Assembly (NCBI GenBank): GCA_937974245.1
Contig: CALJKV010000061.1
Span: 1-15,104, forward strand
Source: an uncultured Chloroflexota bacterium
GTDB taxonomy: Bacteria; Chloroflexota; Anaerolineae; Aggregatilineales; Phototrophicaceae
Length of the DNA stretch: 15,104 bases
Reading direction: 5' to 3'
The notes under the pieces are model-generated. The model ran no database searches. It was not told where the DNA came from and saw only the letters and a program-made list of their open reading frames with translations. The position numbers were made by a program, and so were the translations under genes. Positions 1 to 6,944 of this stretch are shown in pieces (the first letter of the stretch is position 1; every line of letters begins with the position of its first letter).

Positions 1-396
1 CTCAAGGCGCGCTTTGCGGCGCTGGAATCTGATGAGGCGCTGGAACTGTTCAAGGTGCTAGGCCACTATGGGAATAATGCCCGCACGATTCCGGGGCTGT
101 ACCGCTGGATTTTGGGGCTGTTTGGCCTGGAACTGGATTCCCGCCGGATAGGGCGCGCCGAAAGCCGTGAAATGACTTACCAGCTGAATGAACACACAGC
201 GCACCGGCTGGCACGGGCGCGCCGCGCTGCAGGCCTCAAGGCATGTACCACAAATGTATATAGCACTACTCAATATACAAAAGTGGTACACCATCGCACG
301 GCAACACCACCGGGTGAAGGCTGGCGCAATATCCCCACCGGAACCGGCTTACGACCTGACCCGGCGGGTATCCAACAGGAAGGGGCAGCGGCATGA
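1..396 (+). CDS. C-terminal fragment of a replication-type protein (partial, runs in from left edge)
   Basis: An open frame runs from base 1 with no start and ends at TGA 394-396, leaving about 131 residues. The first 75 or so residues read as a compact helical domain followed by a basic tail, with a W-I-L-G-L-F-G-L-E-L stretch and then RRIGRAESREMTYQL. That resembles the winged-helix-like C-termini of large plasmid Toprim-helicase replication proteins, by memory of the family rather than a search. The last 50 residues look less conserved and could be spurious read-through. If the replicon is circular this could be the end of the rep gene that leaves the right edge. However, joining the two window ends directly puts the frame out and meets a stop at 59-61, and the central part of such a protein would be missing, so the window is not a complete circle. 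A different protein is possible. Confidence 0.5.
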   Translation, partial: LKARFAALESDEALELFKVLGHYGNNARTIPGLYRWILGLFGLELDSRRIGRAESREMTYQLNEHTAHRLARARRAAGLKACTTNVYSTTQYTKVVHHRTATPPGEGWRNIPTGTGLRPDPAGIQQEGAAA

Positions 397-462
397 AACG
401 CCAACCAATACCCCGCCGAACATCAACACCAACCATCGCGCCGAAATTCAGGCCGCCAGACA

Positions 463-733
463 GCGCCGCAAGGCGGGATATATGGCAATATGCTTCAATT
501 TTGGGCTGTTTTGGGCGTACGGTTTGCCGATAGTTTTCAGTGTGAGTTGAAAACCTCATGGCACGCTGAAACCCTCATGGTACCGAATAACCCATGTATG
601 CCAGTAACCCATGAACGCCGGATACCTATGGAATGCTGCGACGTGAATCGGATAGGCCATAGCGGACAAAAGTGATTAAAGCATATACGGTTGATTAGTT
701 ACGCCTATCGGGGTGACACCATGACCAGGCGCC
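463..733 (+). repeat. Copy 1 of the int-upstream repeat (dispersed imperfect direct repeat)
   Basis: This region resembles the 5' region of the recombinase gene. Bases 463-550 align with 4634-4720 at roughly three-quarters identity by eye; both contain GCCGCAAGG, a CAATAT...TTCAATTTT core and GTTTTCAGTGTGA. A run of CATG boxes follows. After that, CATAGCGGACAAAAGTG (657-673) matches CATGAGCGGAAAGTG upstream of int, and TGATTAG...ATCGGGGTGACACCATG (693-723) matches the int leader. Copy 1 appears to have lost the clear -35/-10 promoter present in copy 2. The two copies flank the restriction-modification gene in the same orientation. Confidence 0.7.
551..660 (+). repeat. Phased CATG-box array, copy 1
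   Basis: Short boxes of the form ACC(C/T)(C)ATG(G) have their ATG at 558, 577, 594, 611 and 628, so the spacing is 19, 17, 17 and 17 bases. A degenerate CATAG box follows at 658. The stretch CTCATGGTACCGAA recurs exactly in the array upstream of int. Spacing near two helical turns suggests protein-binding sites on one face of the DNA: iterons, partition sites, recombinase arm sites or operators. Which protein binds is unknown. Confidence 0.6.
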
Positions 734-831
734 TGGCGGGTAGCTGCGAATTAGAACATCCCATACAAGGCCGGCGCCGGGTTATGAAAAGAGGTTTTTT
801 TACGACAGGAAAGGACAGCATTTCCACATAA
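721..831 (+). CDS. Possible 36-residue ORF behind the int-like leader
   Basis: ATG 721 sits where the recombinase ATG sits in the homologous leader, and GGGGTG at 709-714 is an acceptable ribosome-binding site. The predicted peptide is short and basic (begins MTRRLAGSCE) and ends at TAA 829-831. It shows no similarity to the recombinase. It may be a remnant of whatever gene this leader once drove, or chance. I recognise no family. Confidence 0.15.
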   Translation: MTRRLAGSCELEHPIQGRRRVMKRGFFTTGKDSIST

Positions 832-1060
832 TAGGTCATTATGTAGACGAGGAAACGAGGGAAAAATCGAAAGGGCGAGTCATAGGATGGATAGGCCCAT
901 TACACCTCTAGCTATCTCTGTTTTTCGTTGTTCTTGAAAATGTATCTATGAGAATGGCCGTTCTCACTGTCCACGTTTATAGTGAGGTCGCTGTGCAACT
1001 GGAACCCTCATAGAATACAAGTATCCCCCATGAAACTCCCAGGCGATCCGGTCACACGGC
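832..1060. other. Non-coding stretch upstream of the restriction-modification gene
   Basis: No convincing gene is seen here. A perfect 6-bp inverted repeat, TGAGAA...TTCTCA, lies at 949-966 with a 6-base loop and no T-run. Two box-like elements, CCCTCATAG (ATA at 1010) and CCCCCATG (ATG at 1030), are 20 bases apart and recall the CATG boxes seen elsewhere. They may be regulatory sites for the gene that follows. Confidence 0.4.
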
Positions 1061-1068
1061 ACGATACA

Positions 1069-1077
1069 TGTTATAAT
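1069..1077 (+). promoter_or_regulatory. Extended -10 promoter of the restriction-modification gene
   Basis: TGTTATAAT is a perfect -10 (TATAAT 1072-1077) with an upstream TG in the extended -10 position. No good -35 is visible at 17-18 bases. The predicted transcript would start near 1084 and carry a leader of about 38 bases before ATG 1122. Confidence 0.6.
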
Positions 1078-1121
1078 CCCCCGGCATGTGACCTGATTTA
1101 TGTTGACCTGGTTGATACCTT

Positions 1122-4100
1122 ATGCCGATCTCCGAAACAGCCGCCCGCAAGGCGCTTCAAACCCTGCTGGAAGATTACCACAAGCTGACCGAAACTGACC
1201 GCAAAAACATGAGTGAGGCCAGCGTGGTTCGGCAATTCATTGACCGCCTGCTGGAAGAGGTTTTAGGCTGGCCGATCAAAGACCCGGCCCGCTACAAGTA
1301 TGAACTGCATACCCAGGCTGGACGCCCGGATTTAACCCTGTTTCCCGAAAACGGCGGCACGGTTTTTGTGGAAGCCAAACGATTCGGCATTATCAAAGAA
1401 TTGGAACAAGCCCGCTACACCATCGCTGGAACCATCCAGCCCGGCCAGCTCGCCCTGCCCGGTATGGCAGTTGACCGCACCGACGAGGAACAACAGGCGA
1501 TTAACTACGCTTTTGCCAACGGTGGCACATGGGCGATCCTAACCAACTTTGAGAAGCTGCGCTTATTTAATGCCCGCCGTGACTGGCTGGTGCTGTCGTT
1601 TGAAAGCCCCAGCGCCTATCTACAGGATTTCGATTGGCTGTGGCAGCTTGCCTATCATAACGTGGTGAATGGCAGCCTGGACGCCATGAGCAATCAGCGC
1701 CACACGGAAGAAGTAGACACCGATTACCTGTCATTCATCAACGAATGGCGGGAAAGGTTGGCGCGGGATGTGCTAACCAGGCGGGCGGCTAATCCCTGGG
1801 TGAATCGTACCGACGGCACAGTGGATTTACCCCTGCTGCGGGCGGTGGTGCAGCGCTTTCTTGACCGGCTGGTGGTGGTGCGCTTTGCGGAAGATCATCT
1901 GGTGATTCCGCCTGGCACGCTGCGCGGCTTTTACGACCTGGGGCGCAACAATATCTACTTTTCAATGGATCAGACGCTGGACACCTTTTTCCAGCGCTTC
2001 AACGAGAACCATAATTCGGCGCTGTTCGCTCATGACGTGGTAGACGATGCCTCATTCAGCGACGAGGTGCTGATTCCCCTGCTGGGCAAGCTGTATGAAG
2101 CCCGTTACCGCGCTATGCCTGCCGACATCCTGGGCAACACCTATGAGCAGTATCTGGGCAAAGCGCTGATACTGGATAACGGCACGGTCACGACCCGCGA
2201 CAACCTGGAAACGCGCAAGAAACAGGGCAGCTACTACACCCCCCAGGTGATTGTCCGGCACATTGTCGAAAACAGCTTAGGACGTTACCTCTACGGCACG
2301 GAAAACGGCAGGCCGGACGGCACACCGATTGAGGGCGAAAGCCGGAAAACGAGCCAGGACATCCGCAATTTACGGGTGTTGGACAGCGCCTGCGGTTCCG
2401 GGTCATTCCTGATTTACGCCTACTATGTGCTGGCCGATTTTTATGAAAGTGAAATCGCCCGGCTGGAAGTGGCAGGCGAAAAGCGCCGCCAGGAACTTGC
2501 CGAGCAGGGAGTCACCAGCCCGCTTGATCTTCAAATCCAACTCACCCACTACACCAGCGAAATCGAGCGGATCCGCGACTACCCGCGCATCATCCTGGAG
2601 GCACACCTTTACGGCGTAGACCTTGACCCGCAAGCCGCCGAAATCGCAACCGTGAACCTGATGATGCGGGGGATGGAGCGCCGGGGCCGGGAAAAGCGCC
2701 TGCCGTTGATTCTCAATCAGAATGTGAAGGTGGGAAACGCGCTGGTGGGCCTGCGCCCGGATGATCCGCGCCTGGCCGATCATCCGGCTGCCCTGGCTGA
2801 CTTACTGCGGCTGCGGCTGGCGCTGGTACGCACCCCCAACGGCCCGGAACATGACCGGATTATTGCCGACCTCCAGGCGTCCACTACTGCACTATCTACC
2901 GAACTGGACGCCGATTTCGCCGAACATTTCACCGACGTGGAGCGCGTGCGCCCGTTCCATTGGGGAGTGGAGTTCCCGGAAGCCTTCTACAACCCGGACG
3001 GCAGCCTGAAGGATAACCCCGGTTTTGCTGTCATTTTCGGCAATCCCCCCTGGGAGATTATCAAGCCCGATCTGCGTGAGTTTTACGCCCAATTTGACCC
3101 GGATATTGAAAGCAGGATGAATCGCGCCCAGGTCGAAAAGCGGATTGAGGAACTCAACGAGACAGACCCGCGCCTGGTTGATCGCTGGCAGGCACAGGTT
3201 GCCCTCACCGGGCAAACCGCCGCCTATTTCCGGCAAGCGCCGGATTTCAGCCGCCAGGGACGCGGTGACACGGCTACCCATAAGCTGTTCGCTGAACGGA
3301 TGTGGACGCTTTTAGCCGATACAGGCCGCCTGGGGTATGTTGTGCCGTCCGGCATTTACACCGACCTGGGAACTAAAGACCTACGGCTGATGCTGCTGGA
3401 TGAAGGACACATTGAGTATCTCTTTGGTTTTAGTAACGAGAGATTCTTTTTTCCCGGTGTCCATCATGCATTTAGATTTGCATTATTGGGTGCTCAGAAA
3501 GGTGTTTCGGGTGAGCGATTTTGGACAACATTCAGAATCAATCCCCGCGTTGCAATTACACCTGATGAATTACCAACTTTCCTAGCTGATGAATCAAATC
3601 TGGTATATGTACATAATGGTGTGTTGCCCAAATTCAGTCCAGATAGTTTAAGGATGATCGAGTTCCAAAGTGCTAAAGATTATGTAATCCTTGAAGCGAT
3701 ATACAATGATTGGCCGTTAATTGGTGACGCGGTTGATGTGTGGAATATAGAATTTGCGCGTGAGTTTGATGTGACGATGGATAGAGAGTTATTTAATAGA
3801 CAGAAGAAAGGGACTCCGATTTATGAAGGTAAATATATTCACCAGTATAATCCCAGTTATGGCTTTCCAGAGATTTACATTGAATTAATTAATCTCCAAG
3901 ATTATCTAAGCAAACGTGGCTTCGCTCAAGATAGGCTTACTAAATACGGTCTGGTATTTCGCGAGATTGCTCAAAATACTAATGAACGCACATTTATTGC
4001 TACTATCTTGCCACCCAAAACCATGACAACTTATACCCTAAGAGTTGATACAGATAGTCCCAATGATATAAAGCTGTATACATTAGGAATTTTCAACTCA

Positions 4101-4502
4101 TTTGTATTTGATTATTGCTCTCGCTTTCAAACAAATCTACACCTATCAACCACGTATAAATCTCTCCCCCTTCCCCGCCTCACATCTGGCAACCCGTACT
4201 TCGATGCCATTGTACCGCGTGCCGCCCGTCTCACCTGTACCCGCCCGGAATTCGCCGATCTATGGCAGCAGGTCATGGGCGAACCCTGGAAGGAAGCCAG
4301 CGGCGTAACTGATGTTGACGAACGGCAGCAACTCCGCGACGAACTGGACGCACTTGTGGCGCATCTCTACGGCCTCAGTCGGGATGACTTCGATCATATC
4401 CTGGGGACGTTCCCGCTGGTGTTCCCGGATAACGAAGCAGACCAGGCGAAACGAGCCGCCCTGCTAACCGTGTATGATGAATGGGCAGGCAAGCTGGGGT
4501 GA
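1122..4502 (+). CDS. Type IIG-like restriction enzyme/adenine methyltransferase, single chain
   Basis: This 1126-residue protein should both cut and methylate DNA at one recognition site. An N-terminal PD-(D/E)xK nuclease is suggested by R-P-D70 followed by V-E84-A-K86. A helical linker follows. An N6-adenine methyltransferase core has GSYYTPQVIVRHIV (motif X region), DSACGSGSF at 421-429 (motif I, S-adenosylmethionine binding) and NPPW at 641-644 (motif IV, catalytic). Residues of about 762-1015 form the target-recognition region, and the tail (LVAHLYGLSRDDF) is typical of the family. The recognition region is clearly AT-rich (about 3405-4165) inside an otherwise GC-rich gene, suggesting domain exchange. 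The start at 1122 lacks a clear ribosome-binding site; Met-30 is an alternative. No separate specificity subunit or methyltransferase is seen nearby. A BREX PglX-like methyltransferase is the main alternative, but the N-terminal nuclease motif argues against it. Confidence 0.88.
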   Translation: MPISETAARKALQTLLEDYHKLTETDRKNMSEASVVRQFIDRLLEEVLGWPIKDPARYKYELHTQAGRPDLTLFPENGGTVFVEAKRFGIIKELEQARYTIAGTIQPGQLALPGMAVDRTDEEQQAINYAFANGGTWAILTNFEKLRLFNARRDWLVLSFESPSAYLQDFDWLWQLAYHNVVNGSLDAMSNQRHTEEVDTDYLSFINEWRERLARDVLTRRAANPWVNRTDGTVDLPLLRAVVQRFLDRLVVVRFAEDHLVIPPGTLRGFYDLGRNNIYFSMDQTLDTFFQRFNENHNSALFAHDVVDDASFSDEVLIPLLGKLYEARYRAMPADILGNTYEQYLGKALILDNGTVTTRDNLETRKKQGSYYTPQVIVRHIVENSLGRYLYGTENGRPDGTPIEGESRKTSQDIRNLRVLDSACGSGSFLIYAYYVLADFYESEIARLEVAGEKRRQELAEQGVTSPLDLQIQLTHYTSEIERIRDYPRIILEAHLYGVDLDPQAAEIATVNLMMRGMERRGREKRLPLILNQNVKVGNALVGLRPDDPRLADHPAALADLLRLRLALVRTPNGPEHDRIIADLQASTTALSTELDADFAEHFTDVERVRPFHWGVEFPEAFYNPDGSLKDNPGFAVIFGNPPWEIIKPDLREFYAQFDPDIESRMNRAQVEKRIEELNETDPRLVDRWQAQVALTGQTAAYFRQAPDFSRQGRGDTATHKLFAERMWTLLADTGRLGYVVPSGIYTDLGTKDLRLMLLDEGHIEYLFGFSNERFFFPGVHHAFRFALLGAQKGVSGERFWTTFRINPRVAITPDELPTFLADESNLVYVHNGVLPKFSPDSLRMIEFQSAKDYVILEAIYNDWPLIGDAVDVWNIEFAREFDVTMDRELFNRQKKGTPIYEGKYIHQYNPSYGFPEIYIELINLQDYLSKRGFAQDRLTKYGLVFREIAQNTNERTFIATILPPKTMTTYTLRVDTDSPNDIKLYTLGIFNSFVFDYCSRFQTNLHLSTTYKSLPLPRLTSGNPYFDAIVPRAARLTCTRPEFADLWQQVMGEPWKEASGVTDVDERQQLRDELDALVAHLYGLSRDDFDHILGTFPLVFPDNEADQAKRAALLTVYDEWAGKLG

Positions 4503-4633
4503 ATTGTACCAATCCAGCTTAACGCAGGGGTTTAACAGGGATTGACACAAGAGATTGACAAGCCACGATTTCCGCGGCTTGTTGCACAATATGGGATGCA
4601 CAACCGTTGTGCCGAAACCGAAACCGCCGCACA
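4503..4633. other. Intergenic hairpins after the restriction-modification gene
   Basis: ACAAGCC (4558-4564) pairs perfectly with GGCTTGT (4576-4582) across an 11-base loop. GCACAA (4584-4589) can pair with TTGTGC (4607-4612). Neither is followed by a T-run, so a standard intrinsic terminator is not supported. They could still be transcript ends or protein sites. No gene is seen here. Confidence 0.4.
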
Positions 4634-4720
4634 TCGCCGCAAGGGGAAATATACTGCAATATTGTTCAATTTTTTGCTGTTTTTGGCGTTCGGTTCGTCG
4701 GTGGTTTTCAGTGTGAACTA
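4634..4720 (+). repeat. Copy 2 of the int-upstream repeat
   Basis: This is the partner of 463-550, sharing CGCCGCAAGG, the CAATAT...TTCAATTTT core and GTTTTCAGTGTGA at the end. A shorter third trace lies at about 4914-4950 (GGCGGGATATGTGTCAATAT). The reverse-strand translations of copies 1 and 2 are both open, but their differences change amino acids freely and copy 3 has a stop, so I read it as non-coding. Confidence 0.65.
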
Positions 4721-4767
4721 GCCAAAACATTAGCCCAATGCTGTACCGATATTAGCCCAAATTGATA

Positions 4768-5035
4768 CCCTCATGGTAAGCTAAACCCCTCATGGTACCG
4801 AACACCCATGTATTCCAGCAACCCATGTAAGCCGAACACCCCTATGGACTGCTGGAGACCCTATGCAATCCCGATACCCCCATGCACGAATCGAATCAGA
4901 CCGAACGCGAATCTAGGCGGGATATGTGTCAATATTGGTCAGTTTTTCGATGATTCGGAAAGCCCATGAACGCTAGTCACCTCATGGATGCGGTGTAACG
5001 AATCGGAAAGCCCATGAGCGGAAAGTGGGGGTATG
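4768..5035 (+). repeat. Phased CATG-box array upstream of the recombinase
   Basis: Boxes of the form ACCC(C/T)(C/T)ATG have their ATG at 4773, 4792, 4808, 4825, 4844, 4863 and 4882 (spacing 19, 16, 17, 19, 19, 19). After a gap there are more at 4966, 4984, 5014 and 5033. The last lies just upstream of the -35 of the int promoter. A second motif, TCGGAAAGCCCATGA, occurs at 4955-4969 and 5003-5017. Two ATTAGCCCAA copies (4729-4738, 4751-4760) precede the array. Likely roles are operators for int, recombinase arm sites, or a centromere for the ParR-like protein encoded at 11966. Confidence 0.6.
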
Positions 5036-5041
5036 AAAAAC

Positions 5042-5071
5042 TTGCATTTCCCCCGTTTTTCGCGGTAAAAT
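5042..5071 (+). promoter_or_regulatory. Sigma-70-type promoter of the recombinase gene
   Basis: TTGCAT (5042-5047) and TAAAAT (5066-5071) are separated by 18 bases, a good vegetative promoter. Transcription would start near 5078, at the edge of the palindrome annotated next. Confidence 0.65.
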
Positions 5072-5078
5072 AGATACT

Positions 5079-5095
5079 GATTAGTAAAGCTAATC
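5079..5095. promoter_or_regulatory. Palindrome in the int leader (possible operator)
   Basis: GATTAG and CTAATC form a perfect 6-bp inverted repeat around a 5-base centre, right at the predicted transcription start. Repressor binding here would block initiation. The equivalent place in repeat copy 1 (694-712) keeps GATTAG but has a decayed second arm. Confidence 0.5.
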
Positions 5096-5119
5096 GGTAG
5101 CTATGAAGGGGATTGCACC

Positions 5120-6196
5120 ATGAACGCGATTACCACGACCAACCGCGAACGCCAGCAGCAGTTAGGGCAGCTTGCCAACCAGGCCGCCGCCCTCAACACA
5201 TTTGCTGAGTACCAGGGCAAGCGCGCCAAAAACACCTTGCGCCGCCAGCGTGCCGACCTGGCGTTATTCGCTAAGTTCCTGGCCGGTGTGCGTTTTTATG
5301 ATTTCCCGATTGATGACACACCAGCGGTACAGGCCGCCGGGGATGCGCTCATGGGCGCGCCGGACGCCTGGCGCAACATCACACATGGGCTGATTGAGGG
5401 GTTTATGAATTGGCAGCTGGCAGCTGGTTACGCGGTGGGGAGCATCAACATCCGGCTGGCAACCGTGCGCCGGTATGCGGCGCTGGCGTTCAAGGCGGGC
5501 GTCATAGAGGCCACCGAACACGCCTTGATTAAGGCCGTGGTGGGGTATACCAGCACCGAAGGCCGCCGGGTAGATGAGCGCCGCATTGACTCCGGCCACA
5601 AGACCCGCCGCCCCGAAAAATCAAAGAAGGCCGAACACGTCACCATTACCGAACCGCAAGCCGAACGCCTCAAGAATCAACCGGATACCCCGCAAGGCCG
5701 CCGGGATGCGCTCTTAATGTGTCTCTTGCTCAATCATGGGTTACGGTGTGGTGAAGCGGCTGCCCTCACAGTGGGCAACTTCAACCTGGCCGCTGGCACC
5801 ATGACCTTTTACCGCGAAAAAGTGGACAAAGTGCAGACGCATACCTTGATCGCCGAAACGCGGGGAGCCCTGGCCGCTTATATCCATGCTGGCGATTGTC
5901 CGTTGGCCGCTGATGCGCCGCTGTTACGCGGTTCTCGCAAGGGCGGCAAGCTGACAGCTGGCGGGATGAGTGAGCGGGCGATTACCGCCAGGGTGAAGGA
6001 TTTAGGCGCGGCGGCTGGCCTTGAGGGGTTATCCGCCCATGACTGCCGTCACTTCTGGGCAACCTATTGGAGCCAGCGGATCCACAAGCTGCCGCGTGGG
6101 ATGTTCACCCTGCAAGAGGCGGGCGGCTGGAACTCCCTTGCTATGCCCCGCCGCTATGTTGAGGCCGCCAGTATCGCTAATGAGGGCATGGAGTAG
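5120..6196 (+). CDS. Tyrosine recombinase/integrase
   Basis: This 358-residue site-specific recombinase has a complete catalytic set. R209 lies in HGLRCGE, a lysine at 234 or 237 lies in REKVDKVQ, H307 and R310 lie in SAHDCRHFW, W337 occupies the second-histidine position in GGWNS, and Y346 is the nucleophile in RRYVEAA. Residues of about 25-135 form the core-binding (SAM-like) domain. GAAGGGG at 5104-5110 is the ribosome-binding site. The gene has its own promoter and palindrome, is preceded by the CATG-box array, and is followed by a hairpin terminator in a module that recurs after two other genes. That makes it the plausible enzyme for rearranging the cassette-like array downstream. It could instead resolve plasmid dimers or integrate the replicon; sequence alone does not choose. 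No integron-specific insertion near the second arginine is obvious. Confidence 0.9.
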   Translation: MNAITTTNRERQQQLGQLANQAAALNTFAEYQGKRAKNTLRRQRADLALFAKFLAGVRFYDFPIDDTPAVQAAGDALMGAPDAWRNITHGLIEGFMNWQLAAGYAVGSINIRLATVRRYAALAFKAGVIEATEHALIKAVVGYTSTEGRRVDERRIDSGHKTRRPEKSKKAEHVTITEPQAERLKNQPDTPQGRRDALLMCLLLNHGLRCGEAAALTVGNFNLAAGTMTFYREKVDKVQTHTLIAETRGALAAYIHAGDCPLAADAPLLRGSRKGGKLTAGGMSERAITARVKDLGAAAGLEGLSAHDCRHFWATYWSQRIHKLPRGMFTLQEAGGWNSLAMPRRYVEAASIANEGME

Positions 6197-6205
6197 CCCT
6201 GGAAT

Positions 6206-6268
6206 ACCCCCAGGACGCCCTACAAGCCCCGTTTTGGGGCTTTTTGTTGTATACTGCTAGTTGACAAT
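6206..6268 (+). terminator. Terminator module M, copy 1 (after int)
   Basis: ACCCCCAGGACGCC is followed by the hairpin AAGCCCC-gtttt-GGGGCTT (6224-6242) and a T-run, so it is an intrinsic terminator. The module goes on as TGTTGTAT...GTTGACAAT. It recurs after the toxin gene and after the first pentapeptide gene. Confidence 0.8.
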
Positions 6269-6339
6269 ATGTATAGTCAGAGCAACATTTGTCAATTGAA
6301 CACGCTGTTTTGTCAATGCAGCGCGTCATTTTGCATAGT
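6261..6339 (+). promoter_or_regulatory. Promoter/operator region of the toxin-antitoxin pair
   Basis: TTGACAA (6261-6267) and its reverse complement TTGTCAA (6289-6295 and 6310-6316) lie upstream of the antitoxin; the last two are 21 bases apart. The third box doubles as a candidate -35 (TTGTCA 6310-6315), with CATAGT (6334-6339) as -10 after 18 bases. This arrangement fits autorepression by the antitoxin or by the complex. Confidence 0.45.
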
Positions 6340-6363
6340 TAGGCAGACTGTGAGATACACACG

Positions 6364-6570
6364 ATGCACAAGCCGGATGAACGTGTAGAACTGACCGAAG
6401 ACCAGTTAGACGAACTGGCCGAAAAAGAATATCTGGCCTATCTTGAAGGTATCGGCGCGATTCGCGAAGATGGCACGATTGACCGTTCTAAAGTAAAATA
6501 CCACTCAGCGCAGACCTTCGAGGAACTAGAAGCACTGATATGGGAGAACAACAATCACACCGGTGGCTAA
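6364..6570 (+). CDS. Putative antitoxin of a RelE/ParE-type pair
   Basis: This is a 68-residue acidic protein. It is called antitoxin from its position: it lies directly upstream of a RelE/ParE-like toxin, overlaps it by 31 bases and is preceded by operator-like repeats. The sequence (ELTEDQLDELAEKEYLAYLEGIGAI) is helical and charged, and no ribbon-helix-helix or helix-turn-helix is obvious, so how it would bind DNA is unclear. The C-terminal part (FEELEALIWENN) could be the toxin-wrapping helix. The ribosome-binding site is weak (GAG about 10 bases upstream). I do not recognise the exact antitoxin family. Confidence 0.7.
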   Translation: MHKPDERVELTEDQLDELAEKEYLAYLEGIGAIREDGTIDRSKVKYHSAQTFEELEALIWENNNHTGG

Positions 6571-6854
6571 TCGAGTGGTCTGAACAATCGCTACGTGAAT
6601 TAAAAAAGCTGTCATCAAAAGACCGGATGACAGTTTTTCATTCTGTTGCACACCTCGCAAAAGCTGAAAATCCCTATAATGTTCCAGGCGTTAAAAAGCT
6701 AAAAGACCCTCGATTAGAGGATATGCGCCGTATCCGCGCCGGTGACTACCGCGTTATCTTTTGGCTAGATACAGGCGAAGTAGTTCACCTTGAGTTTAGC
6801 TATAAGGGCAAGCTCCAGATTGAAGGCATTTACATTCACCACAAGGGATATTAA
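6540..6854 (+). CDS. RelE/ParE-superfamily toxin
   Basis: The 104-residue basic protein has the RelE/ParE fold signature: N-terminal helices (SEQSLRELKKL), then KKLKDPRLEDMRRIRAGDYRVIFWLD at about 52-77 and a closing strand (VVHLEFSYKGK). The family includes ribosome-dependent mRNA interferases (RelE, HigB) and gyrase inhibitors (ParE). Residues R63, R64, R66, R71 and the terminal basic tail keep the positive surface, but I cannot tell the two activities apart. ATG 6540 overlaps the antitoxin frame, with GAGGAA 15 bases upstream, so translation is probably coupled. It would act as an addiction module keeping the replicon in the cell. Confidence 0.82.
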   Translation: MGEQQSHRWLIEWSEQSLRELKKLSSKDRMTVFHSVAHLAKAENPYNVPGVKKLKDPRLEDMRRIRAGDYRVIFWLDTGEVVHLEFSYKGKLQIEGIYIHHKGY

Positions 6855-6872
6855 TAAACGTGGTTTTTAGAC

Positions 6873-6937
6873 ACCCTCAGGACGCCACATAAGCCCCTAC
6901 ACGGGGCTTTTTTGTTGTGTGCTTATGTTGAGCAATC
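6873..6937 (+). terminator. Terminator module M, copy 2 (after toxin gene)
   Basis: CACCCTCAGGACGCC precedes AAGCCCC-tacac-GGGGCTT (6891-6909) and a T-run. The tail TGTTGTGTGCTTATGTTGAGCAAT matches the tail of copy 1 and then continues into AATCCCCCTACCC (6934-6946), shared with copy 3. Confidence 0.8.
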
Positions 6938-6944
6938 CCCCTAC

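Noticed and set aside
393..533. 47-codon frame starting with an ATGA overlap on the left-edge gene (MKRQPIPRRTS...)
   Set aside because: It runs into the dispersed repeat, has no ribosome-binding site and its second half is repeat sequence whose other copy does not keep the frame.
266..559. Reverse-strand frame resembling a second one at 4464-4730 (both with HTEN...KIE.YC)
   Set aside because: The likeness is due to the direct repeat; differences change amino acids freely and the third trace has a stop, so coding is not supported.
551..660. CATG-box arrays as a CRISPR array
   Set aside because: Repeats are only about 8-10 bases with 17-19 base period, too short and degenerate, and no cas genes are present.
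982..1188. Forward frame crossing the R-M promoter
   Set aside because: Runs through the TATAAT box and into the restriction enzyme in another frame; no ribosome-binding site.
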